Below are positions 7,271 to 15,932 of a stretch of 22,862 bases of DNA, piece after piece. The position numbers were made by a program, and so were the translations under genes. Source of the DNA: an uncultured Muribaculaceae bacterium (GTDB taxonomy: Bacteria; Bacteroidota; Bacteroidia; Bacteroidales; Muribaculaceae); the NCBI GenBank assembly GCA_910589095.1, contig CAJUSN010000020.1, positions 1 to 22,862 of the forward strand. Reading direction: 5' to 3'. The notes beneath the pieces were generated by a model. That model saw only the letters and a program-made list of their open reading frames with translations, was not told the origin of the DNA and ran no database searches. The first letter of the stretch is position 1, and each line of letters starts with the position of its first letter.

Positions 7271-7987
7271 TCAAGCATCCTTACGTGTCACGGCCGACAC
7301 AAGGATGTAGAAGATAATGGTCCAAGCAAGTCCGCTTATGCCTTCGCTTATGACGAAGAGCACGGCTGCAAGGATGAGCATGTAACGACGGAAGTTCTCG
7401 CGGAACTGGAAGTTCTTGAATTTAAGCGAGAACATTCTGACTCCGCTCACCATCATGAGTGCCATAAGGATTATGATGGCGGCAACGATGTAGTTGTTGA
7501 ATGCTTCCGTACGGTGAAGCCAGCCCACGAGACCGATCCAGAAAATGGCGCAAGCGGGAATGGGAAGGCCTATGAAAGATGTGGTTTGACGTGTGTCAAT
7601 GTTGAATTTAGCCAGTCGGAGCGCCCCCATAACGGGGATGAAAAGAGCAGCGAAAGCCCAGGGTGTGATTTCCGAGGCTGAGCCGGTGTTGAAATAGTTG
7701 ATGGTGTTGAAAAGGATGAGCGAAGGAGCCAGCCCAAAACTTACCAGATCTGAGAGCGAATCCAATTCCTTTCCAAGGTCGGAGTAGGCATGGAGCAGCC
7801 GTGCCGAAGCGCCATCACAGAAATCAAACAGTGCGGCTGCGCCGATGCAGATAAACGCCCATTGATAGCCAACGAGAGAGCCAAATGTTTCGTTATAATG
7901 GAATGCGAAGATGCATGCTATGGCTCCGGAGAGGAGGTTGAGGCAGGTTATGGTGTTGGGTATGCTGTTTTTGACGCGGGTAAGCAT
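7271..7987 (-). CDS. pssA: CDP-diacylglycerol-serine O-phosphatidyltransferase
   Basis: Makes phosphatidylserine from CDP-diacylglycerol and L-serine at the inner membrane; phosphatidylserine is then decarboxylated by the product of the gene just upstream. The 238-residue protein carries the complete CDP-alcohol phosphotransferase motif D-G-x2-A-R-x8-G-x3-D-x3-D: D58, G59, A62, R63, G72, D76 and D80. The rest is a series of hydrophobic helices, as in the membrane-type (Bacillus-like) PssA rather than the soluble E. coli type. The N-terminal PNTITCLNLLSG segment is also typical. It begins 21 bases after psd, an operon pairing seen in many Bacteroidetes. The motif is shared by PgsA-like enzymes, but neighbourhood and N-terminus favour PssA. 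Confidence 0.95.
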   Translation of the reverse strand: MLTRVKNSIPNTITCLNLLSGAIACIFAFHYNETFGSLVGYQWAFICIGAAALFDFCDGASARLLHAYSDLGKELDSLSDLVSFGLAPSLILFNTINYFNTGSASEITPWAFAALFIPVMGALRLAKFNIDTRQTTSFIGLPIPACAIFWIGLVGWLHRTEAFNNYIVAAIIILMALMMVSGVRMFSLKFKNFQFRENFRRYMLILAAVLFVISEGISGLAWTIIFYILVSAVTRKDA

Positions 7988-8008
7988 GGAAATCGAGGTT
8001 GAGTGAGT

Positions 8009-8689
8009 CTATTTTTTACTGATCGGTGCCAGGCGTGCCACTTCAGTGATGCCGCCTACGGTGTGGTCGCCGATTTTTACGTAGATTTCAGTGTCGAGCG
8101 GCAGATAAATGTCAACACGTGAGCCGAATTTGATGAAGCCCATGTGGTCCTCTATGTTGGCCTCCTCGCCCGGCTCGGCGTAAGTCACAATCCGTCGGGC
8201 CACTGCGCCCGCAATCTGGCGCACGAGTACGCGACGTCCGTCGGGGGTGCGGATTACCACTGTGGAGCGCTCGTTTTCAGTACTCGACTTGGGTAAGTAG
8301 GCCGAGAGGAAACGGCCGGGGTGATGCCGAACCAGCTCAACTGTGCCGTCAACCGGAAACCAGTTGGCATGGACATTGAATATGGTCATGAATACGGAGA
8401 GCTGAATGACCTCGCATTTCAGAACTTCAGGCTCGTAGGTGCGTTCAAGTGCCACAACCTTACCGTCGACAGATGAAACCACAACCCTGTCGCGATTGCC
8501 TGTGAAAGTGCGGCGGGGAGAGCGGAAGAAGTTCAGGACCAGAAGATAGAGTATGGCTGAAACGGAAGAGAATACGATAGGGATCACCTCGGGGCGTATG
8601 AATAGCCAGGCCAAGGCGTTGATGACCAATAGCATACACATCAAGATGATGAGTATGTTGGTCCCTTCTCTATGTATCTTAACTTTCAT
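8009..8689 (-). CDS. psd: Phosphatidylserine decarboxylase proenzyme (PSD-A type)
   Basis: Converts phosphatidylserine to phosphatidylethanolamine, the main zwitterionic phospholipid. The 226-residue proenzyme is the short PSD-A form. Residues 11-55 contain two hydrophobic segments for membrane association, then FFRSPRR. The self-cleavage site is the Gly-Ser pair G189-S190 in GFIKFGSRVD: the chain is cut there and the serine becomes the pyruvoyl cofactor of the alpha subunit. D75 (VSSVDGKV) and H108 (FNVHANWFPVDG) are the conserved residues of the processing and catalytic centre. It is first in a minus-strand operon with pssA, DUF4834 and DUF2461 genes; a promoter-like TATTTTTGC lies about 18 bases upstream of the start. 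Confidence 0.96.
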   Translation of the reverse strand: MKVKIHREGTNILIILMCMLLVINALAWLFIRPEVIPIVFSSVSAILYLLVLNFFRSPRRTFTGNRDRVVVSSVDGKVVALERTYEPEVLKCEVIQLSVFMTIFNVHANWFPVDGTVELVRHHPGRFLSAYLPKSSTENERSTVVIRTPDGRRVLVRQIAGAVARRIVTYAEPGEEANIEDHMGFIKFGSRVDIYLPLDTEIYVKIGDHTVGGITEVARLAPISKK

Positions 8690-8706
8690 CCTACGGTAAA
8701 TTTATG

Positions 8707-8714
8707 CAAAAATA
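8707..8714 (-). promoter_or_regulatory. Putative -7 promoter element of the psd-pssA operon
   Basis: The minus strand reads TATTTTTGC, matching TAnnTTTG followed by the favoured C. The region 20 bases upstream has no good TTG, so the -33 element is poor. The surrounding 138-base gap between glgB and psd is otherwise AT-rich and holds no other gene or strong hairpin that I can see. Confidence 0.5.
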
Positions 8715-8827
8715 GCAGATTTTTTTCAAATAATCCACATTACATGCGCATTTTTGACTATGAAGTGATTTGAAAAAAGTATTGCTCACTTCCGTTTCAG
8801 GAGCTCCGTACAGCCTCGTCCTATTAC

Positions 8828-10966
8828 TTACTCATCTTTTTTCTTGGTAGTACGTTTCTTGGCGGGAGCTTTGGCTGTGCGTTTTGCCGGGGTGGCGGTT
8901 GTTTCGGCAGACTTGCGCGCGCGAGGCTTGCGTGCCGGCATTTTCCGGAGCACCATGGCGGAGCGTGCAGGGATGTAAAGTTTGAGCCACTCGCGGTCGA
9001 TGGGCGCATACAATGGATCAGAGAGGGTAAAATGCTCAACCTCGGTGTCTATGTTGTCATAGCCTCCAAATGAGGGATCATCGGTTGAGAGTACCACTTC
9101 GTATTTTCCGGGAGGCGTAAGGATGCCGTAGTCGGTGAACGATTTAGAGGGGTTGAAGTTGAATACGAACACGAGGTTTCCGCGTCCGTAAGCCAGGATC
9201 TGATCCGAGTCTTTTTCCCAAAGCTTTTCCACAGGGAGGGCCTGGAAATTGTACACACTCGATATGAGTTCGATCATGGCGTTGTCGAAGGCGTTAAGGT
9301 ACTTGTATTTAAGATCGGTACGATCAACAAGATCCCATTGGCGGCGTGCGTATTTGTAGCTCCATCCGTTGCCTTCGCGCGGGAAGTCGATCCATTCGGG
9401 ATGGCCGAATTCGTTGCCCATGAAGTTTAGGTAACCGCCGTTGATTGTCGAGGCGGTGACAAGGCGTATCATTTTGTGGAGGGCTATACCGCGGGCCACG
9501 GTCATGTCATTGTCGTTGACCATCATGTGCCAGTACATCTTCTCATCTATCAAGCGGAATATAACCGTCTTATCGCCAACAAGAGCCTGGTCGTGGCTCT
9601 CCACATAAGATATTGTCTTTTCATCGGAGCGGCGATTGGTGAGCTCCCAGAAAATGGAAGTGGGGTGCCAATCCTCATCTTTCTTCTCCTTGAGGGTCTT
9701 GATCCAGTAATCGGGGATGCCCATGGCCATGCGATAGTCAAACCCGATGCCTCCGTCCTTCACGGGCACTGCCAGACCGGGCATACCGCTCATCTCCTCG
9801 GCTATGGTTATTGCGTGGGGATTGATTTTGTGAATGAGCATGTTGGCGAGTGAGAGGTATGTGATGGCTGCCGGGTCTTCGTTTCCGTCATAATAATCAT
9901 CGTAGCCTCCGAAGGCCTGGCCGAGGCCATGATTGTAGTAAAGCATTGAGGTCACGCCGTCAAAGCGGAAGCCGTCGAAGCGGAATTCCTCGAGCCAATA
10001 TTTGCAGTTGGAGAGAAGGAAATGGATCACCTCATTCTTTCCGTAATCAAAGCATAGTGAATCCCAGGCGGGATGCTCGCGGCGTCCGTCGCCATAGAAG
10101 TATTGGTCAATGCTGCCATCAAGACGTCCCAGCCCTTCGGCCTCGTTCTTGACCGCATGGGAATGGACAATGTCCATTATTACGGCAATACCCAAAGAGT
10201 GGGCTTCGTCGATGAGTTGCTTAAGCTCGTCGGGGGTACCGAAGCGCGACGACGGAGCGAAGAAGTTCGATACATGGTATCCGAAAGAGCCATAATAAGG
10301 ATGTTCCTGTATGGCCATGATCTGAATGGCGTTATAGCCGTCGGCAGCGATGCGCGGGAGAACATTGACGCGGAATTCATCGTAAGTTCCCACCCCTTCG
10401 CGCTGCTGTGCCATGCCTATGTGACATTCGTAGATGAGAAGGGGTTTCACATCGGGCTTGAAAGCGTTGGTGCGCCAGCTGTAAGGATTTTCGGGAGCCC
10501 ATACTTGAGCTGAGAACAGATGCGTTTTTTCATCCTGAACCACCCGTGTGGCATAGGCCGGAATGCGTTCGCCTTCGCCGCCGTCCCATTTCACGAGCAT
10601 TTTGTAGTGGTCGCCGTGGCGTATGGCTTTGGAGGGCAGTTTCACTTCCCACACTCCCGAGTCGGGCAGCCGGTACAGTTCGTATCGGGCCATGCTGTGC
10701 CAGTCGGAGAAATCACCAATCAGCGTGATTGCGGTGGCGTTCGGGGCCCATTCGCGAAACACCCATGAGCCGTCGGCTTGACGATGGAGTCCAAAATAGT
10801 TGTGGGCATTGGCAAATTCATCGAGCGAACCGCGTGCTCCGGTCAGTTCCTTAAGCTTGCGTTTCACGTCGTTGTGGCGTCCTTCAATCGCTGTGGAATA
10901 TGGTTCGAGCCAGGGATCATTCTTTACGAGGGGTAGTTGGGAGGACGCTTTTTTAGTTTTGGCCAT
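8828..10966 (-). CDS. glgB: 1,4-alpha-glucan branching enzyme with basic C-terminal tail
   Basis: Introduces alpha-1,6 branches into glycogen by moving alpha-1,4 chains; cytoplasmic. Of 712 residues, about 60-160 form a CBM48 domain (FREWAPNATAITLIGDFSDW) and about 170-600 the GH13 barrel. Catalytic regions: D265-I-V-H-S-H270 (region I), GFRFDGVTS with nucleophile D336, IAEEMSG with acid/base E390, and ESHDQ with D459. The DIVHSH form and overall layout match the eukaryote-like GH13_8 group common in Bacteroidetes, not the E. coli type. The all-beta C domain ends near 673. Residues about 676-712 are an unusual Lys/Arg/Ala/Pro/Thr-rich tail (PAKRTAKAPAKKRTTKKK) resembling histone H1 tails; its role is unknown. 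The gene has its own promoter 155-170 bases upstream, so expression can be separate from metH. Confidence 0.96.
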   Translation of the reverse strand: MAKTKKASSQLPLVKNDPWLEPYSTAIEGRHNDVKRKLKELTGARGSLDEFANAHNYFGLHRQADGSWVFREWAPNATAITLIGDFSDWHSMARYELYRLPDSGVWEVKLPSKAIRHGDHYKMLVKWDGGEGERIPAYATRVVQDEKTHLFSAQVWAPENPYSWRTNAFKPDVKPLLIYECHIGMAQQREGVGTYDEFRVNVLPRIAADGYNAIQIMAIQEHPYYGSFGYHVSNFFAPSSRFGTPDELKQLIDEAHSLGIAVIMDIVHSHAVKNEAEGLGRLDGSIDQYFYGDGRREHPAWDSLCFDYGKNEVIHFLLSNCKYWLEEFRFDGFRFDGVTSMLYYNHGLGQAFGGYDDYYDGNEDPAAITYLSLANMLIHKINPHAITIAEEMSGMPGLAVPVKDGGIGFDYRMAMGIPDYWIKTLKEKKDEDWHPTSIFWELTNRRSDEKTISYVESHDQALVGDKTVIFRLIDEKMYWHMMVNDNDMTVARGIALHKMIRLVTASTINGGYLNFMGNEFGHPEWIDFPREGNGWSYKYARRQWDLVDRTDLKYKYLNAFDNAMIELISSVYNFQALPVEKLWEKDSDQILAYGRGNLVFVFNFNPSKSFTDYGILTPPGKYEVVLSTDDPSFGGYDNIDTEVEHFTLSDPLYAPIDREWLKLYIPARSAMVLRKMPARKPRARKSAETTATPAKRTAKAPAKKRTTKKKDE

Positions 10967-11128
10967 GGTGAGGGTGTTTTGGGGTTAGAGGGAGAAGTGA
11001 ATTTTAAGGTTGCGTATGGGTTTAAACTTGAGCTTCGGTTGTGGAACTGTAACTAATGGAACTTTACAAATAAGTGCCGGTTAAGTTCACAATAACTATC
11101 TTTTTGAATGACTCAATATAAAACTCTA

Positions 11129-11159
11129 CAAACTTACGCAAAATAGTTCGGCTCTCCAA
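11129..11159 (-). promoter_or_regulatory. Promoter of glgB (Bacteroidetes type)
   Basis: On the minus strand TTG (11159-11157) is followed after exactly 20 bases by TAAGTTTG (11136-11129), a good match to the -33/-7 consensus. The predicted start near 11123 gives a leader of about 155 bases. That leader has no evident Shine-Dalgarno sequence and ends in a C/A-rich stretch before ATG. A 6-base inverted pair GAACTT/AAGTTC about 18 bases apart lies within it. The rest of the 244-base metH-glgB gap shows nothing recognisable. Confidence 0.7.
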
Positions 11160-11210
11160 CGTTTGCACCCTAAAAAATGTTATCCGTCACTCTCCGCAGT
11201 GGCTCTCAGG

Positions 11211-14200
11211 TCAGCTGAGGTGGCGCGCGAGAAGTCGGCGGAGGTCGGATTCGGGGAGATTACGGCGCAGCGCGTAGTCACGGAATTGGTCGTCCGCAAT
11301 CGGCCCGACCATGAAATAGCGGGCGTGTGGGTTGGCGAGAATAAGGCTGCACACGGTTGCCGGTGGGTCCATGGCTCCGTTATCGGTCACTTTTACGTCA
11401 AATTCCGAAAAAGGGATGAGCGGTCCAAGCAGACAGAGCAATGACTGGTCAGGAATCATTGGATAGCCAATTGCGGGCCGTATGCCTTGATATTCGCCTT
11501 GGCGCAGTTGGGCGGGGGTAAGCGCTTCGTCGGGGGCGAATCGCCAAAGCTGCGTACGTGTGAGCCGATGGAGATATTCGGCGGCAGCCTCGGCGAGGCG
11601 GTCGGCAAGCGTGCGGGCAAGGAGCGAACGGTAAGTATCGGTGACACTTTCACAGCTATCTATCAGCTCTCGCGTGGCGGCTCCTGTTGTGGCAAGGGAG
11701 ATTGCGATGTGATCGTTGGCTCCGACTGGCGCTACGTAATCTGCCAAACAGAGCGCCGGGGCATCCGTGGAAACCTTCTGTTGGCGTAGCATGGGCAGCC
11801 GTAGCGAATCGGCAATCACTATATCATCGCCGTCGGACCGGGCCGGAACAATGGTCACACACCCTTGCATAACGGGTTGCCCGGATTGTGCCATTTGGTT
11901 GAGCATTTCATACGCATCGGCATACAGTTTGAGAGCTTCGCGGGCTTTATCAGGATTGGTCCCGTGTTGTGCCAGCCATGCATTACAGCAGGCCGCATCC
12001 ATGCAATGTGGAGGGTTGTCGGCAAAGTCACCTGCCAGTTTCCATGCGTGGAAAAAGGGGCGCCAGTTTATGAGCGGTATCAGTTCACTGAGCGGAATTG
12101 AATGAAATTTGTTCAGGCCGGGTGTGGCAGGTGCGGTAATGCTATAAGCCGGCGATGCATATCGGCGTTGTCGCGCCTGTGGGAGAGAGAGGAGAGGCAC
12201 TGGATAGTGAGCATCCCGGAGCGAGGCATATTCTTTGCGCAGGTTGGCAATGTAGTCAGCACGTGTGGCATTGTTGAGCACACGCGCGGCTATTATAGGA
12301 TTTTGGGCGGCGTCGGTAGCATGTATCACCGGCGCGTCGCCATATTCGGGCGCAATTCTGAGTGCTGTGTGGAGCTTTGAAGTGGTGGCGCCACCCACAA
12401 CCAATGGCACTCTTATCCCTGCGCGGGCCAGTTCCCGGGCCGTATGGGCCATCTCACCCAGGGAGGGGGTTATGAGACCGGAGAGGCAAATGAGGTCGGG
12501 GCACCGGGTCCGGGCGGCTTCGACAATCTGCTCGGCAGGAACCATCACACCGAGGTCGATCACTTCGTAGTTGTTGCACTCAAGCACAATGCTCACAATG
12601 TTTTTCCCAATGTCATGAACGTCGCCCTTGACGGTGGCGAAGAGAATGCGTCCTGCTTTAGTGGCACCTGAGGCTTGGGAGGAGGCTTCGATATAGGGGC
12701 GGAGTATGCTGACCGCCTGTTTCATAACGCGCGAGGCACGCACCACTTGGGGCAGGAACATCTTGCCTTGGCCAAACATCTCCCCCACGTGGCCTATTGC
12801 TTCCATCAGAGGGCCCTCTATTATTGCCACCGGCGAGTCATACAGCGAGAGCGCCTCCAGCAGATCGGTTTCAAGATGCTCGCTGCGTCCCTTGACAATG
12901 GCTTCGTTGAGGCGTTGCTCCGGTGTGAGCGACAGTCGGTTGTCATCAAGCTTGTCGCTCTGTGTGGCACCCGCATCTTTTTTAGCTTCACTTTGCTCGA
13001 GTGCATAAGCACCGAGGCGCTCGGCTGACTCATGATCGCCCTTCAGCAAGAGGGCTTCTATGTCATCGCGGAGTGCGGGGGCTATATCGGAATAGGTCAC
13101 GGAGGAGTCGGGGTTGACTATACCCATGTCCATCCCTCTGTTGGCAGCATGATAGAGAAACACCGCATGCATGGATTCGCGCAGGGCATTATGGCCGCGG
13201 AACGCAAAGGAAAGATTGCTCACGCCTCCGCTCACTTTGGCCCCTGGAAGGTTGGCCTTTATCCAACTCACTGCTTGCAGAAAGTCGCGGGCATAAAGGT
13301 CGTGTTCGGGTATGCCTGTGGCCACAGCCATTATGTTGGGATCGAAGATTATGTTATGGGGTTTGAAACCGGCACGATGGGTAAGCAGCCGGTAGGCGCG
13401 TTGGCAAATTTCTATTTTTCTCTGGTATGTATCGGCTTGGCCTTGCTCGTCGAATGCCATAACCACTACAGCCGCTCCGAACGAGCGTATCACCGCGGCT
13501 TTCCTGAGAAACTCCTCTTCGCCCTCCTTGAGGGAGATGGAATTGACCACGCATTTCCCTTGAACGCACTGCAGGGCGCGCTCCACCACCTCCCAGTTGG
13601 ATGAATCTATCATCACAGGCACTCGGGCCACTTCCGGGTCCGATGCTATGAGATTCAGAAAATGTTCCATCTCGGCCGGTGCGTCAAGCAGCGCATCGTC
13701 CATGTTGATATCTACCATCTGCGCCCCGCTTTCGACCTGACGCGCCGCTATCCGGGCTGCTTCCTCGTAGTTTTTCTCCTTGATAAGACGCAGGAAGCGG
13801 CGAGAGCCGGCAACGTTGCAACGTTCGCCTATGTTGAGGAAATTGTTTTCGGGCCGCACCTCAATAGCTTCCAGTCCGGTCAGGCGCAACGTTTCATCGG
13901 GCGCATGGATAACTCTTGGAGCACGGCCAGTGGCTGTCTCTTTGAGGCGTGCAATGTGTTCAGGTGTAGTGCCGCAGCAGCCACCTATGATATTGACAAG
14001 GCCTTCGTCGAGCAGCGGTGCTACGGCGTGGGCGAACGCTTCGGGCGTTTCGCGATAACGACCCAGTTCATCGGGCAGTCCCGCATTGGGATGGCAGCTG
14101 ACGGGAAAGCTCGCTTTTGCGGCCAACCGACGAAGATGTGGCACAATGTCGGCGGGGCCCATCGAACAGTTTAGCCCTACCGAAAGAACGTTGTCATACT

Positions 14201-14894
14201 CAGCTACAGTTGCGAGAAACGCCTCGATGGTCTGGCCTGAAAGAATGCGTCCGCTTCGGTCCGAGATGGTGGCCGATACCATTACCGGCAGCTCGCGGCC
14301 TTGCTCGGCGGCCACATCTTTCGCAGCCGCAAGCAGCGCTTTGAGGTTCAGTGTGTCAAATACGGTTTCGGCTAAAATGAAGTCGACACCGCCACGAGCC
14401 AGGGCTGAAATCTGGTCGTGGTATGCATTGCGGAGCTCACCGTAGGTTACATTGCGGGCGGCGGGATTCTCCACATCGGGACTCATTGAGGCTGATCGGT
14501 TAGTGGGGCCTACCGATCCGGCCACCCACACTTTGTGCCCAGTGGCCGCTGCTTCCTTAGCTGCCCGAAGGGCAATTGCGGCTGCAGCCTCGTTGATACG
14601 TGCCACCTGCGATTCCATCCGATAGTCGGCTTGGGAGATGGCGTTGGCGTTGAAAGAATTTGTGGAGATTATGTCGGCACCGGCAGCTATGTATTCTTTA
14701 TGGATAGAAAGAATGGCCTCGGGGGCGGTCAGGCACAAAATATCGTTGTTGCCCTCCAGCGAGCATGGCCACTCTGCGAACTGACTGCCGTGGAAGCTGT
14801 CGGGCGAAAGGTGCAGGCGTTGGATCATGGTGCCCATGGCTCCATCGAGCACCGGAACTCGGCGTTCTATCTCTTGAAAAATTGATGCGGTCAT
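11211..14894 (-). CDS. metH: Cobalamin-dependent methionine synthase
   Basis: Transfers a methyl group from 5-methyl-tetrahydrofolate through cobalamin to homocysteine, giving methionine. The protein is 1227 residues, the same length as E. coli MetH, with all modules: homocysteine-binding barrel (about 1-325) with zinc ligands C243, C306, C307 (GLNCSMGP, GGCCGTT); folate barrel (about 350-620; NFLNIGERCNVAGSRRF, DINMDDALLDA); cap helices and B12 domain with D758-V-H760-D-I-G, where H760 is the cobalt ligand; and the AdoMet activation domain (WRPFFHAWKL, GIRPAIGYP). An upstream ATG at 15008 would add 38 residues without homology and overlap metF by more than 100 bases; I chose 14894, which begins MTASIFQEIERR 2 bases after the metF stop. 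Activity needs B12, which this organism may have to import. Confidence 0.98.
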   Translation of the reverse strand: MTASIFQEIERRVPVLDGAMGTMIQRLHLSPDSFHGSQFAEWPCSLEGNNDILCLTAPEAILSIHKEYIAAGADIISTNSFNANAISQADYRMESQVARINEAAAAIALRAAKEAAATGHKVWVAGSVGPTNRSASMSPDVENPAARNVTYGELRNAYHDQISALARGGVDFILAETVFDTLNLKALLAAAKDVAAEQGRELPVMVSATISDRSGRILSGQTIEAFLATVAEYDNVLSVGLNCSMGPADIVPHLRRLAAKASFPVSCHPNAGLPDELGRYRETPEAFAHAVAPLLDEGLVNIIGGCCGTTPEHIARLKETATGRAPRVIHAPDETLRLTGLEAIEVRPENNFLNIGERCNVAGSRRFLRLIKEKNYEEAARIAARQVESGAQMVDINMDDALLDAPAEMEHFLNLIASDPEVARVPVMIDSSNWEVVERALQCVQGKCVVNSISLKEGEEEFLRKAAVIRSFGAAVVVMAFDEQGQADTYQRKIEICQRAYRLLTHRAGFKPHNIIFDPNIMAVATGIPEHDLYARDFLQAVSWIKANLPGAKVSGGVSNLSFAFRGHNALRESMHAVFLYHAANRGMDMGIVNPDSSVTYSDIAPALRDDIEALLLKGDHESAERLGAYALEQSEAKKDAGATQSDKLDDNRLSLTPEQRLNEAIVKGRSEHLETDLLEALSLYDSPVAIIEGPLMEAIGHVGEMFGQGKMFLPQVVRASRVMKQAVSILRPYIEASSQASGATKAGRILFATVKGDVHDIGKNIVSIVLECNNYEVIDLGVMVPAEQIVEAARTRCPDLICLSGLITPSLGEMAHTARELARAGIRVPLVVGGATTSKLHTALRIAPEYGDAPVIHATDAAQNPIIAARVLNNATRADYIANLRKEYASLRDAHYPVPLLSLPQARQRRYASPAYSITAPATPGLNKFHSIPLSELIPLINWRPFFHAWKLAGDFADNPPHCMDAACCNAWLAQHGTNPDKAREALKLYADAYEMLNQMAQSGQPVMQGCVTIVPARSDGDDIVIADSLRLPMLRQQKVSTDAPALCLADYVAPVGANDHIAISLATTGAATRELIDSCESVTDTYRSLLARTLADRLAEAAAEYLHRLTRTQLWRFAPDEALTPAQLRQGEYQGIRPAIGYPMIPDQSLLCLLGPLIPFSEFDVKVTDNGAMDPPATVCSLILANPHARYFMVGPIADDQFRDYALRRNLPESDLRRLLARHLS

Positions 14895-14896
14895 AA

Positions 14897-15850
14897 TCAG
14901 AAAATCAGTCTTGCGGCCTCGCGCACGCTGTCGCTGGCATTGATGGTGTAGAAGTGGATGCCGGGAGCTCCGTGGGCAAGCAAATCTTTCCCTTGCATCA
15001 CGGCCCATTCCACACCTATTTGGCGTACTTCCTCATCACTTTTTGCAGCCTCAACTGCTTTTACGAGTTCCTCTGGCATCTCGGTGCGGAACGTTTTGGG
15101 CAGAACATTGAGATGGCTCCTGCGGGTGAGCGGTTTTATACCGGGAAGGATAGGTACAGTGATTCCCTCCTGGCGGCAACGGTCCACAAAGGTGTAGAAT
15201 TTCTCGTTGTCGAAAAACATCTGTGTGATGAGATAATCCGCTCCGTTTTTCACTTTTTCTTTCAGAAAATGAATGTCGGAAGCCATGTTTGGCGCCTCTT
15301 CGTGCTTTTCGGGATAGCAAGCCATGCCGTAGCTGAACGGAGTGGCAATTCCTTCTATGCGTGTTTCATCCACACCTTGTCCGCGGTTGAAATCATTAAT
15401 TTGCACCTGGAGGTCAATGGCGTGGCGGTTATAGTCGGCAGGATCGGTCCCCGTGCGGTCAAACGGCTTGTCATCGCCACGCACCACAAACAGATTCGTA
15501 ATTTCAAGGAAATTCAGGTCCAAGAGCGCATATTCTGTTTCTTCGCGTGTGAAACCGTTGCAAATGATATGTGGCACCGGCGTGATACCATAGCGGTACT
15601 TAAGAGCCGCAGCTACCGCCACAGTCCCTGGGCGGCGACGTATGGTCATCTTGCGGTGCGTGCCGTCGGGCATCGGGCGGAAAATACATTCGCTGTGGTG
15701 AGATGTGATGTTTATGAATCGCGGCTCAAACTCACGCAGTTTGTCAACTATGGAATAGACACGTTCAATGCTGTTCCCTTTCACCGGAGGGAGCAATTCG
15801 ATGGAAAACAGAGGCGATTCGCTTCGGTTGATTATGTCTATTACTTTCAT
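14897..15850 (-). CDS. metF: Methylenetetrahydrofolate reductase
   Basis: Reduces 5,10-methylene-tetrahydrofolate to 5-methyl-tetrahydrofolate with an FAD cofactor, supplying the methyl donor for MetH. The 317-residue chain is close to the usual bacterial size (about 290-320) and folds as one beta8-alpha8 barrel. Family features: LFSIELLPP with the catalytic-type glutamate E18, FINITSHHS, VPHIICNGFTREE, LEITNLFVVRGDD (the L-x-R-G-D flavin region), FSYGMACYPEKHEEAP, GADYLITQMFFDNEKFYTFVDRC and PILPGIKPL. It is directly followed by metH (2-base gap), so the two are translated from one message. A good promoter and a foldable leader of about 75 bases precede it. Confidence 0.97.
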   Translation of the reverse strand: MKVIDIINRSESPLFSIELLPPVKGNSIERVYSIVDKLREFEPRFINITSHHSECIFRPMPDGTHRKMTIRRRPGTVAVAAALKYRYGITPVPHIICNGFTREETEYALLDLNFLEITNLFVVRGDDKPFDRTGTDPADYNRHAIDLQVQINDFNRGQGVDETRIEGIATPFSYGMACYPEKHEEAPNMASDIHFLKEKVKNGADYLITQMFFDNEKFYTFVDRCRQEGITVPILPGIKPLTRRSHLNVLPKTFRTEMPEELVKAVEAAKSDEEVRQIGVEWAVMQGKDLLAHGAPGIHFYTINASDSVREAARLIF

Positions 15851-15882
15851 GAGCCGACGTTTTTGTAAATGCGTGATTTATT

Positions 15883-15915
15883 GGTGTCCGAGATCCTCCA
15901 CGAGGACTTTAGACC
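15883..15915 (-). promoter_or_regulatory. Foldable leader element in the metF-metH 5' UTR (unassigned)
   Basis: Between the predicted start of the metF transcript (about 15926) and the ATG there is a segment with two competing pairings on the minus-strand RNA. Form A is a compact hairpin TCCTC-GTG-GAGGA (15906-15894). Form B pairs GTCC (15907-15904) with GGAC (15889-15886), extended by GGT (15915-15913) with ACC (15885-15883), leaving a CTAAA bulge. Both use the same bases, so they exclude each other. I could not match it to a SAM, cobalamin or folate riboswitch consensus. Confidence 0.35.
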
Positions 15916-15932
15916 GCTACCGTACCCGACAT

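Noticed and set aside
7242..7274. TTG start of the DUF4834-like gene overlapping the pssA stop
   Set aside because: Possible, but the ATG at 7241 places the membrane helix at the N-terminus as in similar proteins.
14895..15008. Upstream start of metH, adding 38 residues
   Set aside because: The extension overlaps metF by about 110 bases and has no similarity to MetH; the internal ATG gives the normal family length.
14954..15868. A 304-codon open frame on the plus strand, antisense to metF
   Set aside because: metF is certain on the other strand; the antisense translation has no family motif and reflects codon bias of the real gene.
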